From NCBI GenBank assembly GCA_963678485.1, contig OY782882.1:310001-374000 (forward strand): a stretch of DNA of 64,000 nucleotides, read 5' to 3'. The notes under the pieces were generated by a model. The model made no database searches and was not told where the DNA came from. It worked only from the letters and a program-made list of their open reading frames with translations. Origin of the DNA: CALGYY01 sp963678485. GTDB lineage: Bacteria > Bacteroidota > Bacteroidia > Bacteroidales > CAIWKO01. Positions within the stretch are counted from its first letter, which is position 1. Each line of letters opens with the position of its first letter. The translations under genes were made by a program, and so were the position numbers. Below, piece after piece: positions 10,190 through 18,208 of the stretch.

Positions 10190-11143
10190 TCAGGCCTTGA
10201 ACAAGGAATCGACGAATTCAAAGCGATCAAAAATCTGCAAATCCTGCATTTTTTCACCAACTCCAATATATTTTACCGGGATACGGAATTGATCTGAAAT
10301 GCCGATGACCACACCACCTTTTGCCGTTCCATCGAGTTTAGTAAGTGCGAGTGCAGTGACTTCTGTAGCAGCTGTGAACTGCTTAGCCTGTTCAATCGCA
10401 TTTTGTCCGGTAGACGCATCCAGCACCAGCAAAACTTCATGAGGCGCATCTGGAACGACTTTCGACATCACTTTTTTAATTTTCGAAAGCTCATTCATTA
10501 GCCCAATCTTATTATGTAATCTTCCTGCTGTATCAATGATGACCACATCAGCATTCCGGTTTTTAGCAGCAGTAATCGTATCAAAGGCAACGGAAGCAGG
10601 ATCCGCACCCATGCCCTGATTCACAATAGGTACTCCGGCACGTTCCGACCATATAATGAGCTGATCAACAGCAGCGGCACGAAATGTATCAGCGGCACCA
10701 AGAAGGACAGACTTGCCAGCTTGTTTGAACTGGTAGGCGAGTTTTCCGATGGTTGTGGTTTTCCCGACACCGTTCACACCAACGACCATGATGACATAAG
10801 GCTTTTTATCCTCAGGCAACGTAAATTCGCTGACGTCCTCCACTTTATTCTCAAGAAGCAAGGCGGCGATCTCTTCTTTAAGAATACCATTCAATTCATC
10901 GGTATTCATGAATTTATCTTTAGCCACACGCTTCTCGATTCGTTCAATAATCTTTACTGTTGTTTGAACACCAACATCCGATTGGATCAATATCTCTTCA
11001 AGCTGATCGAGGACATCGGCATCAACGCGCGATTTCCCAACCACAGCCTTAGACAGTCGAGAAAAAAAAGATTCCTTGGTTTTCGAAAGTCCCTTGTCGA
11101 GGCTTTCCTTTTTATCTTTTGAAAATAATCCGAATAATCCCAT
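10190..11143 (-). CDS. ftsY: FtsY, signal recognition particle receptor
   Basis: GTPase that docks the signal recognition particle-ribosome complex at the inner membrane. It has 317 residues when started at the ATG at 11143 (MGLFGLF, the usual Bacteroidota start); the frame extends to a TTG at 11161, which is less likely. The short N-terminus is followed by the NG domain: P-loop GVNGVGKTTT, the DTFRAAA motif, DTAGR (G3), TKLDGTAKGG (G4) and GVGEKMQDL near the end. The long acidic A domain of enterobacterial FtsY is absent, as is normal in this phylum. It has its own promoter candidate and sits behind a terminator, so it can be expressed apart from rpmG. Confidence 0.96.
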   Translation of the reverse strand: MGLFGLFSKDKKESLDKGLSKTKESFFSRLSKAVVGKSRVDADVLDQLEEILIQSDVGVQTTVKIIERIEKRVAKDKFMNTDELNGILKEEIAALLLENKVEDVSEFTLPEDKKPYVIMVVGVNGVGKTTTIGKLAYQFKQAGKSVLLGAADTFRAAAVDQLIIWSERAGVPIVNQGMGADPASVAFDTITAAKNRNADVVIIDTAGRLHNKIGLMNELSKIKKVMSKVVPDAPHEVLLVLDASTGQNAIEQAKQFTAATEVTALALTKLDGTAKGGVVIGISDQFRIPVKYIGVGEKMQDLQIFDRFEFVDSLFKA

Positions 11144-11175
11144 AATCACTTGGTTAATCAAGCATTTCTACACAT

Positions 11176-11204
11176 CAAAAGTAATAAAATCCAACGAGTT
11201 CAAA
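11176..11204 (-). promoter_or_regulatory. Promoter candidate for ftsY-rimO
   Basis: Read on the minus strand: TTTG (11204-11201), 17 bases, then TACTTTTG (11183-11176), an exact match to TAnnTTTG. It lies about 33 bases before the ftsY ATG. Confidence 0.6.
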
Positions 11205-11229
11205 GCAAATACGAGGGGTACAAACAAAA

Positions 11230-11256
11230 AAAGCTTTTCCTAAAGAAGGAAAAGCT
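11230..11256 (-). terminator. Terminator between DUF4295 gene and ftsY
   Basis: Perfect 9-base stem (11232-11240 with 11248-11256, AGCTTTTCC type) and a 7-base loop, followed on the minus strand by a T-run. It separates the ribosomal-protein unit from ftsY. Confidence 0.85.
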
Positions 11257-11278
11257 CGCAATATCGTTAGAAATAACA

Positions 11279-11434
11279 TTATTTGCCGCCCAGCAGATCT
11301 TTTACCTGTTCGTTAGGGAGAATCTCTTCCTTGAAAGTATAAGCACCAGTTTTTGGGCTTTTCACCATGCGGATCACTTTCGAGAAATCCTTACCGGTGG
11401 AGGTTTTGAGTGTTGCGATTGTTTTCTTTGCCAT
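11279..11434 (-). CDS. DUF4295 family small basic protein
   Basis: 51-residue protein found by direct reading: it starts MAKKTIATLKTSTGKDF and ends VKDLLGGK. It is basic and matches the short DUF4295 family that sits beside rpmG and ftsY in Bacteroidota genomes (recalled family and context, not searched). It follows rpmG by 10 bases, so the two form one transcript that ends at the hairpin at 11230-11256. The role is unknown; size, charge and co-location with a ribosomal protein suggest ribosome association. Confidence 0.85.
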   Translation of the reverse strand: MAKKTIATLKTSTGKDFSKVIRMVKSPKTGAYTFKEEILPNEQVKDLLGGK

Positions 11435-11444
11435 TTCTCAGAAC

Positions 11445-11633
11445 TTATTTAATTTCTTTATGAATAGTGACTCTTTTCAGAATAGGGTTGTACTTTTTAA
11501 TCTCAAGACGCTCAGGTGTGTTCTTCTTGTTCTTGGTGGTAACATACCTAGATGTTCCCGGCATTCCGGAGCTTTTATGCTCGGTACATTCGAGAATGAC
11601 CTGGCCGCGTGCTTCTTTATTCTTCTTTGCCAT
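11445..11633 (-). CDS. rpmG: 50S ribosomal protein L33
   Basis: 62-residue large-subunit ribosomal protein. Started at the ATG at 11633 it reads MAKKNKEARGQVILECTEHK, with the L33 signatures SRYVTTKNKKNTPERLE and KYNPILKRVTIHKE. A frame extension upstream to 11684 covers the promoter and is rejected. Only one Cys is seen (LECTE), so this is a zinc-free type. In many relatives rpmB (L28) lies directly before it; here the 151-base gap upstream is too short for rpmB. Confidence 0.96.
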   Translation of the reverse strand: MAKKNKEARGQVILECTEHKSSGMPGTSRYVTTKNKKNTPERLEIKKYNPILKRVTIHKEIK

Positions 11634-11658
11634 GACGTTTCCTTTTATTTTGAGGGTG

Positions 11659-11689
11659 CAAAGATAATTATTTAATACGAACAAACAAG
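11659..11689 (-). promoter_or_regulatory. Promoter candidate for rpmG-DUF4295
   Basis: Minus strand: CTTG (11689-11686), 19 bases, TATCTTTG (11666-11659), an exact TAnnTTTG match. The expected transcription start is about 20 bases before the rpmG ATG. Confidence 0.6.
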
Positions 11690-11784
11690 GCTTTTTAGAA
11701 ATATTTCCGCAATAAGCCTAAGTTTCTTTAGCTCAGAATATCCAGTCACTTTGAAATTCAAGCCTTAGTATAAAAATTCTCTGA

Positions 11785-12192
11785 CTACTTCCCTACCGCT
11801 TGCCAGACGTTCTTTATCCATCGAAGCAATTGCTGATCAACTTCTTCGACCGACTGAATCCGCACAAACAGGGCAACACGGGACTTTGACACCTTTATCG
11901 TTTTATACACCGGGAACTCATTAATCTCCGTATCGGACAGCAACTCAAGCTCAGCATAGGCTTTACGTGTTTTAAAAGCCAGAAAAGAGCTGGCACCTGC
12001 AAACATTATTGCCCCATTTAGTGAGGTGACCTGTATGTGACCGAAAGTGCTTACTTCAGCCAATATCTTCTCAAATGCCAGCCTGAGGCCCTCGGGCTTA
12101 CCAATAAAATGCTTTTCAATAGGGACAATTCCGCAACTATGCGGCTGATGTAGTTGACGGAAATTTCTCCCACAATCAGGACATTTCCACAT
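11785..12192 (-). CDS. DUF5655 domain protein with N-terminal zinc-binding-like knuckle
   Basis: 135-residue cytoplasmic protein. It opens with MWKCPDCGRNF and then HQPHSCG, a CxxC...HxxHxC cluster that looks able to bind a metal. The remainder (about 35-130) resembles DUF5655, a domain of unknown function, with FEKILAEVSTFGH, LNGAIMFAG and SRVALFVRI. The gene begins 5 bases after the stop of the VOC gene, so the two are one operon. No signal peptide or membrane segment. Function is not known. Confidence 0.7.
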   Translation of the reverse strand: MWKCPDCGRNFRQLHQPHSCGIVPIEKHFIGKPEGLRLAFEKILAEVSTFGHIQVTSLNGAIMFAGASSFLAFKTRKAYAELELLSDTEINEFPVYKTIKVSKSRVALFVRIQSVEEVDQQLLRWIKNVWQAVGK

Positions 12193-12197
12193 AATTA

Positions 12198-12581
12198 CTA
12201 CTGATTTATTTTTGCAAAGGCAATCACATGCCCATCAACATCCATACAATACCCTACTGTATGACCCCAATCTCGTGCTAATGCAGGACTTATCACTCTG
12301 GCTCCAAGCGTTACGGCACGTTCAAGCATTATAGCCGGTTGATCGCAAAACAAATAAAGCTCACAGCGCGGAATTCCACTACCAGTGGCCGGATCAGGCA
12401 CAGCATCACCAAGAATTTTCACAATTCCCTTTTCGGGCATTAGGCCAAGAATGCACGAATCGCTAATCTGAAACTCTGTCATACCAGGCACATCCAGACG
12501 AGGTTGCATTTCCAGTAAAGCCTGATAAAAATCACGACTGGCTTTCTGATCCCTGACATATAAAATGATTTCGATATTCAT
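12198..12581 (-). CDS. VOC (glyoxalase/bleomycin-resistance-like) family protein
   Basis: 127-residue single-module protein of the vicinal oxygen chelate superfamily. It has the typical beta-alpha-beta-beta-beta pattern: MNIEIILYVRDQKASRDFYQ at the start, CELYLFCDQP in the middle and WGHTVGYCMDVDGHVIAFAK at the end. The late histidine and acidic residues could hold a metal, but the ligands are not certain enough to name a reaction. It shares an operon with the DUF5655 gene and has a consensus promoter just upstream. It may be a metal-dependent lyase, a dioxygenase or a binding protein. Confidence 0.8.
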   Translation of the reverse strand: MNIEIILYVRDQKASRDFYQALLEMQPRLDVPGMTEFQISDSCILGLMPEKGIVKILGDAVPDPATGSGIPRCELYLFCDQPAIMLERAVTLGARVISPALARDWGHTVGYCMDVDGHVIAFAKINQ

Positions 12582-12597
12582 CTGATTGATATTTATT

Positions 12598-12628
12598 CAA
12601 AGATAGTATCTTTATTTACATCAACAAA
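12598..12628 (-). promoter_or_regulatory. Consensus promoter for the VOC-DUF5655 operon
   Basis: Minus strand: TTTG (12628-12625), 19 bases, TATCTTTG (12605-12598), both exact matches to the Bacteroidota promoter. Its -7 box forms one half of a 15-base perfect palindrome at 12599-12613. Confidence 0.65.
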
Positions 12629-12794
12629 ATATAAGGATACAGTTCAATTTATGTTTACTGCATTGATACAGCATCTCCAAAATCCTTATCCAGAAAGGTT
12701 TTTACAACATTCAATCGCAGAAGTTTATAAATTCATTCGCTCACTTAATTTTATATCTTATTACTTAATACCTTTACAAATAAATTCATTTCAC

Positions 12795-13694
12795 ATGTGG
12801 GACGGCATCCAGCGTAGTTTTAGGGCATTTCTGCAACTGGAAAAATCCTTATCGGCAAATTCGGTCGAGGCTTATATTCATGATGTAGATAAGCTTTGTC
12901 AGTATTTGCAAATGAAGGGACGCGAAGTCCAGCCTGGAGATATAGACCTACACGAACTACAGGATTTTCTCAAGTGGGCAAACGAACTTGGGATGTCAGC
13001 AAAAACACAATCACGTGTTATTAGCGGGATTCGCGCATTCTATAAATATTTGCTACTTGATAATCTTGTAACCACCGATCCGACGGAGTTATTGGAGTCA
13101 CCAAAAACGGGACGAAAGCTCCCTGATATTCTTCATACTTCAGAAATCGACCAGCTTATTGGAGCAATCGATCGCACAAAAGCTGAAGGCGAACGAAATA
13201 TCGCCATACTTGAAACCCTTTACGGATGCGGATTACGTGTAAGCGAGTTAGTTAATCTGCGCATTTCGGAATTGCACTTCAATGCAGGGTTCATTAGAGT
13301 GATAGGTAAAGGAGATAAGGAAAGACTTGTGCCCATTGGAAAATCAGCAAAAAAACATATTGGTATTTACATGAAGTCCATGCGCATCGGACAAATTGCG
13401 CAAAAAGGACATGAGGATATACTTTTTTTGAACCGTCGTGGTAAAAGGTTAACACGGGTGATGATCTTCACCATCATTAAAGATCTTGCCACGAAGATTG
13501 GCTTGAAGAAAAAGATCAGCCCTCACACCTTTCGCCATTCATTTGCAACACATTTAATCGAAGGTGGAGCCGACCTGCGCGCAGTTCAGGATATGCTGGG
13601 TCACGAATCTATTACAACTACTGAAATATATACTCATCTTGACCGCGAGTTTTTAAGAGACGCAATATTGCAATTCCATCCACGAAGTCAGTAA
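12795..13694 (+). CDS. xerD: Tyrosine recombinase XerC/XerD family
   Basis: 299-residue site-specific recombinase expected to resolve chromosome dimers at dif. The start is the ATG at 12795 (MWDGIQRSFRAFLQ); the frame is open back to 12651, but those 48 codons are AT-rich and do not resemble the family. The SAM-like N-terminal DNA-binding domain spans about 1-90. The catalytic set is complete: R148 (CGLRVSEL), K172 (GKGDKE), H244 and R247 (HTFRH), H270 (LGHES) and nucleophile Y279 (EIYTH). The XerD label fits Bacteroidota usage, but XerC cannot be excluded. No integron, phage or transposon genes are nearby, so it reads as housekeeping. Confidence 0.9.
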   Translation: MWDGIQRSFRAFLQLEKSLSANSVEAYIHDVDKLCQYLQMKGREVQPGDIDLHELQDFLKWANELGMSAKTQSRVISGIRAFYKYLLLDNLVTTDPTELLESPKTGRKLPDILHTSEIDQLIGAIDRTKAEGERNIAILETLYGCGLRVSELVNLRISELHFNAGFIRVIGKGDKERLVPIGKSAKKHIGIYMKSMRIGQIAQKGHEDILFLNRRGKRLTRVMIFTIIKDLATKIGLKKKISPHTFRHSFATHLIEGGADLRAVQDMLGHESITTTEIYTHLDREFLRDAILQFHPRSQ

Positions 13695-13844
13695 AACCTG
13701 TCATCCAGCAACATTCAATCTTTTTGTAAGATTTCAAGTGTGAGTACGTTATTAAAATACTGTGGAAAAATATATAACATCAGGCAATTATTCGCATATT
13801 TGTACCGTTAAGTTTTTCATTATGTTTAAAAATCGGGGGACGAG

Positions 13845-16661
13845 ATGAAAAAACTCACAATTCTTGTGTTTGTTTTATTCTTGATTAATGCGCTATCAGC
13901 AGTAGCGCAGAATCCAAATCGAACCACCATAAAGGGGGTTATCAAAGACACTAACAACAATGTTGCAGCTTTTGCAACCGTGATGCTTCTGAACCCGGTG
14001 GATTCCACTCTGGTGAATTACACACAGAGCACAATTGACGGTGCATTCACTTTTAATAACGTAAAAAACACCAGCTACCTGTTAAAGGTAAGTCACATTA
14101 GTTTTTTACCATTGCAAATAAGCGTTGCAGAAAGCGCCACCGAAATCAACGATTTGGGTATGGTAAAAATCAAACCCATTGCAGCTGAGTTGATGGAAGT
14201 CGTGATACGCACGGCTAAAGCCCCATTGATGATAAGAGGCGATACCATTGAATACGATGCTACAATGTTCAAAGTTCCACCAGGATCGTCGGTTGAGGAC
14301 TTGCTTCGCCGACTGCCCGGTATTGAAGTGGATGCCAATGGCAATATTAAGACACAGGGCAAAGATGTAAACAGAGTATATGTTGACGGAAAAACTTTTT
14401 TTGGCGATGATCCTAAAAATGCAACAAAAAATCTGGATGCAGAGGCCATTTCAAAAGTTCAGGTCTTTGATGAAAAATCGGAACAAAGCAAACTTACGGG
14501 AGTTGATGATGGATCGAAGGAAAAATCAATGAACCTCCAGTTAAAGGAAGCGTATAAAAAAGGATCTTTTGGGAAAATCACATTGGCAGGAGGAACCTCT
14601 GAACGCTGGGCTGCGCGCGGGAATTATAACCGCTTTAATGAAAAAAATCAGCTTTCGTTTATTGGCTATGGTAACAACATCAACGAAACCGGGGTGAATT
14701 GGGAAGACTATTCAGAATTCAAAGGACAAAATGCATTTAATGATTACGACAACGGTGATTTTGGATTCGAAACGGGTGGCCGCTACTATAATTTTCAGGA
14801 TTCTGATGTTCCAATCAACAACTTTGATGGTAAAGGATTTACGAAAAACTATGGTGGAGGAGTGAATTATAATTTTGACAATCAAAAGACCAAGTTTAAT
14901 GTAAATTACTTCTATCACTACTCTCGTCTGAATTACACAACAACGACCTTTAAGGAAACATTTCTTACCGACTCTTCATTCTTTAATCACGACACAACTG
15001 ATTACCTCAGTGGACGCGGCGCACACAGTGCAGCCATGCGCTTTGAACAAAAGATTGATTCCAATAATACGATCGTTGCAAAAGTCAATTTCCGCTTCTC
15101 CGACGGCAATACTCAGGATATGGAAAACAAATGGTTTGCCGATGACCTCGAGCTTCCAATGAATTCCCTATATATGGATAATGACACTAAAGAGAAAGCA
15201 TGGCGAATTAATACTGCAGCCATTTACAATCATAAATTCAAAAAAGCCGGTCGTGCTTTCGCGATTAGCGCAGGTTATAACAGATCCGAAGGAGAAAACA
15301 AAGAAGAATTATTATCGGAGAACACCTTCTATCAGCTGATTCCATATACTACCTGGATACAGCAGATGAATAACATCAACAACGATAAAGAACAAGTTAA
15401 ATCAAGTGTTTTGTATTCAGAACCTCTTTCAAAGATCTTTTTTCTCGAGACTTTTTACAATTTCAATATCACCACCACCTGGGCAAACAATCAAGCGCAT
15501 GATCCAAGACTCGACAATGCGCGAGTTGATAGTTTAAGTTTGTATTACAGCAACCAAAGTCTTGTTCACAGGATTGGAACAGGATTACGTTATGCTGATA
15601 ATGGATTGAACATTATGTTGGGTGTTGCAGGCCAGCGTTTATCCATGGAAGGAAGGTATTCCATCGACAAGGGCGAACCCTTATTAACGAATCCTCTCGA
15701 TAAAATCTATTTAAACCTTAGTCCAAAATTTAGCATTAGCTATGAAATGCCCAATGGGATGTATCTCGATGGTGACTATGGCTATGGCCTTGAAGAACCT
15801 TCGTTCAGCGATCTTCAGCCCACTCCTATTGTAACAAATCCAGCAATCAGGGTGTATGGAAATCCGAATCTCAAACCTGAACGCTCGCACAGAGTGAATG
15901 CCGGTCTTTATTATAATAATCCAAGAACGTTTGCCAGTGTGAATGTTGGCGTGGATTACAGATGGATTCTGAATAATATCTCCTACAACCGCACTATCGA
16001 TTGGGTGGATTCGATCGGATATGTTACAACGATAAGACCCGATAATACGACCAAAGGAAACAATGGCAATTTATGGGTATGGTCCGAAATTCCTTTGGTT
16101 AAAACAAAACTCACACTTGATCTTTACGGTTCGGTGTATAACGACCAATCGGGCGCTTATGTGAATGACGCGCTGAATAAAACGAGCTCACAGCAATATC
16201 AGTTTAGTACCGGACTCAAAATTACTCCGGGACAAAAATTGATTATTGATCTTTCCGGATCCCTTTCTTTCAGAGATGTTCATTATTCTATCAACAAAGA
16301 GCAAAACCAACAAATATATAGTTATGGCGCAGACATGAGTATTAAATGGCAGTTCCTGAAAAAGACCTTTTTCGAAAGCAACTTTACATATAATCTATAC
16401 AATAACGAAAGTTATGACTTTAGTCAATCGATGCCAATTCTGAACGCTTCGGTTCGTCAGCTGATTGGTAAACAAAATCGCTTTCAGATTCGTCTTGCTG
16501 CCTTTGATATTTTCGACAAGAACTTCGACATCTCTGAATTTGGCTATTACAACTATGTTCAGCGAAGTATGTCGCCCACCCTTGCACGATATTTTATGCT
16601 AAGTGTGAGTTATAACCTCAAAGGATTCGAAAACAAATTAAAGAAAGACCGCTTCTGGTAG
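13845..16661 (+). CDS. Outer-membrane beta-barrel protein with carboxypeptidase-regulatory N-terminus
   Basis: 938-residue outer-membrane protein of the TonB-receptor-like barrel family common in Bacteroidota. It has a signal peptide (1-22, AVAQ), a CarboxypepD_reg-like domain (about 28-110, IKGVIKDTNNNVAAFATVML), a plug-like region (about 125-235, SVEDLLRRLPGIEVDANG and VYVDGKTFFGDDPKNA) and a large barrel to the end (GNPNLKPERSHRVNAG is a typical late-barrel motif). No T9SS domain. The gene sits 42 bases before a GLPGLI gene, a pairing often seen in this phylum, so the two probably act together at the envelope. The cargo is unknown. Confidence 0.87.
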   Translation: MKKLTILVFVLFLINALSAVAQNPNRTTIKGVIKDTNNNVAAFATVMLLNPVDSTLVNYTQSTIDGAFTFNNVKNTSYLLKVSHISFLPLQISVAESATEINDLGMVKIKPIAAELMEVVIRTAKAPLMIRGDTIEYDATMFKVPPGSSVEDLLRRLPGIEVDANGNIKTQGKDVNRVYVDGKTFFGDDPKNATKNLDAEAISKVQVFDEKSEQSKLTGVDDGSKEKSMNLQLKEAYKKGSFGKITLAGGTSERWAARGNYNRFNEKNQLSFIGYGNNINETGVNWEDYSEFKGQNAFNDYDNGDFGFETGGRYYNFQDSDVPINNFDGKGFTKNYGGGVNYNFDNQKTKFNVNYFYHYSRLNYTTTTFKETFLTDSSFFNHDTTDYLSGRGAHSAAMRFEQKIDSNNTIVAKVNFRFSDGNTQDMENKWFADDLELPMNSLYMDNDTKEKAWRINTAAIYNHKFKKAGRAFAISAGYNRSEGENKEELLSENTFYQLIPYTTWIQQMNNINNDKEQVKSSVLYSEPLSKIFFLETFYNFNITTTWANNQAHDPRLDNARVDSLSLYYSNQSLVHRIGTGLRYADNGLNIMLGVAGQRLSMEGRYSIDKGEPLLTNPLDKIYLNLSPKFSISYEMPNGMYLDGDYGYGLEEPSFSDLQPTPIVTNPAIRVYGNPNLKPERSHRVNAGLYYNNPRTFASVNVGVDYRWILNNISYNRTIDWVDSIGYVTTIRPDNTTKGNNGNLWVWSEIPLVKTKLTLDLYGSVYNDQSGAYVNDALNKTSSQQYQFSTGLKITPGQKLIIDLSGSLSFRDVHYSINKEQNQQIYSYGADMSIKWQFLKKTFFESNFTYNLYNNESYDFSQSMPILNASVRQLIGKQNRFQIRLAAFDIFDKNFDISEFGYYNYVQRSMSPTLARYFMLSVSYNLKGFENKLKKDRFW

Positions 16662-16703
16662 AATGTACAGCAATAATACCGGATCATCCATAATACAATA
16701 ACG

Positions 16704-17456
16704 ATGAAAAAAATTGTTCTAGCAATACTCGGCACTTTCCTCCTTTGTAGTGGATTAAGTGCACAACAGAACGAAGGCGTAATCCGCTATCTGATCACTC
16801 ATAATTGGGTAAAAAAAATGGCTGCTGTTGATTATCTCAGTCAGGAACAGAAAGACCGCGCAAGTTATATGTGGGGCAATCAGGCTGAATGGAAAATGTA
16901 CGGAACCCTTTATTTTAATGGACTTCGAACAAAGTATGAGGATTCAGAAGAAAAAGCCAATGCTGAATATGAAGGCTATTCCTGGCGTAAAGACGAGTAT
17001 TATATATATCGCGATTTTGAGAAACGCAACATAAAAGATATCATAAAACTCCTTGGAAAAGTCTACCTTATTCAGGATACATTGATTGCTCAGGAATGGA
17101 AAATTCTTAATGATATAAAAGAAGTTGCTGGGCACATTTGCATGAATGCTTCATGGACCGACACAATAAAAGGTCAGAAAGTAATTGCATGGTTCGCGCT
17201 GGACATGCCTATCAGTGGAGGCCCTGAGCGCTTTTGCGGCTTACCGGGAATGATCCTTGAGGTTGACATCAACAATGGAGCATTGGTGATGACGGCTGAT
17301 AAAATTGATTATATATCCACCGGAACAGCTCTGGATTTCCCTAAAAAAGTGAAAGCTAAAATTATTAAAGAAGCCGATTATCAAGCGATTTTCGGTAAGT
17401 ACATCGCCGATCGAAAAGCAGAAGAACAGCCATATTTCTGGGGCGTACGATATTAA
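16704..17456 (+). CDS. GLPGLI family protein
   Basis: 250-residue exported protein. Signal peptide 1-20 (GLSAQ), then the family signature FCGLPGMILEVDINNG near residue 175-190, after a conserved AWFALDMPISGGPERF block. GLPGLI proteins are Bacteroidota-specific, of unknown biochemical function, and are often encoded after TonB-like barrels, as here. The gene is co-directional with the preceding barrel and ends just before a structured repeat that separates it from the convergent lemA. Confidence 0.9.
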   Translation: MKKIVLAILGTFLLCSGLSAQQNEGVIRYLITHNWVKKMAAVDYLSQEQKDRASYMWGNQAEWKMYGTLYFNGLRTKYEDSEEKANAEYEGYSWRKDEYYIYRDFEKRNIKDIIKLLGKVYLIQDTLIAQEWKILNDIKEVAGHICMNASWTDTIKGQKVIAWFALDMPISGGPERFCGLPGMILEVDINNGALVMTADKIDYISTGTALDFPKKVKAKIIKEADYQAIFGKYIADRKAEEQPYFWGVRY

Positions 17457-17467
17457 TACGAATTTAT

Positions 17468-17611
17468 CAATCCGTCTATAAACTCAGTGACTGAATAGAA
17501 AGCTCTCTCGCCTTAGGCGAGACAGGACGTCCGAAGTGTTGGCAGGCTGGCGTAATCGACTGCCCGACAATACGAGGACAACGCCGCATACGGATTGTAT
17601 GGACAGTCACT
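17468..17611. repeat. Dispersed structured repeat, copy A
   Basis: About 125-145 bases between convergent genes, matched by copy B at 50395-50536. The last 65 bases (17547-17611) align without gaps to 50472-50536 with 59 identities, and 15 bases at 17475-17489 are identical to 50401-50415. Closing stem AGTGACTG (17486-17493) with CAGTCACT (17604-17611); internal hairpins TCTCGCC/GGCGAGA (17506-17522) and GGCAG/CTGCC (17541-17564). It has no coding potential. It could be a MITE-like element, a structured RNA or a bidirectional terminator. Confidence 0.8.
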
Positions 17612-17613
17612 AA

Positions 17614-18168
17614 TTAATCCTTCGTTTGCACTTTAATATTTTCGCGCTCTATCGCTTCTACTTCAAAGAAATCACAGCTTCTGAAACCGAAGAGTTTTGC
17701 AAATACATTTCCGGGGAAACTCTCGACCGCGGTATTATTATCGCGAACAATGGCATTGTAGTAACGACGCGCCATCTGTAAATTCTCTTCCACATCAATT
17801 AAGGTATCTTGAAGTTTTAGAAAATTTTGATTTGCCAGCAATTCAGGGTAATTCTCAACTATTGCAAACAACCCCTTTAATGCACCACTAAGCATGGTTT
17901 CGGCTTTGGCCTGATCTGTCGGATTTTGCGCCTGCATGGCCAAAGAGCGACTGTTGGTAATATCTTCAAGCAAACTTCGCTCATAAGAGGCGTAACCTTT
18001 AACGGTTTCAACGATATTAGGAATTAGGTTATAACGACGCTTTAATTGAACGTCGATATCACTCCAGGCCGTCTTTACCCTATTTTTGAAACGCACAAAA
18101 CGATTATAATATAAAATGCAAATGATCAGCAGCAGTCCAGCTAGAGAAAAAATTATGTATATCCACAT
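17614..18168 (-). CDS. lemA: LemA family protein
   Basis: 184-residue protein anchored by a single N-terminal membrane helix (about 3-23, IIFSLAGLLLIICILYY), the rest being long alpha-helices outside. Family signatures are AWSDIDVQLKRRYNLIPNIV (about 39-58), ETVKGYASYE and QFN-like ARRYYNAIVRDNN near 140. LemA proteins are widespread and their function is unsettled. It is the last gene of a minus-strand group with the GWxTD lipoprotein and the membrane phosphoesterase (40-base gap to the former). The symbol denotes the family only. Confidence 0.9.
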   Translation of the reverse strand: MWIYIIFSLAGLLLIICILYYNRFVRFKNRVKTAWSDIDVQLKRRYNLIPNIVETVKGYASYERSLLEDITNSRSLAMQAQNPTDQAKAETMLSGALKGLFAIVENYPELLANQNFLKLQDTLIDVEENLQMARRYYNAIVRDNNTAVESFPGNVFAKLFGFRSCDFFEVEAIERENIKVQTKD

Positions 18169-18208
18169 ATTGATATTATTTTCTTAATGAATCTAATTTT
18201 ATCAAAGG

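Noticed and set aside
12651..12794. 48-codon N-terminal extension of the Xer recombinase
   Set aside because: AT-rich, not like the family, and the ATG at 12795 gives the standard 299 residues.
12795..13694. Xer-type recombinase as mark of an integrative element
   Set aside because: No attachment repeats, cargo or mobility genes nearby; the gene looks like chromosomal xerD.
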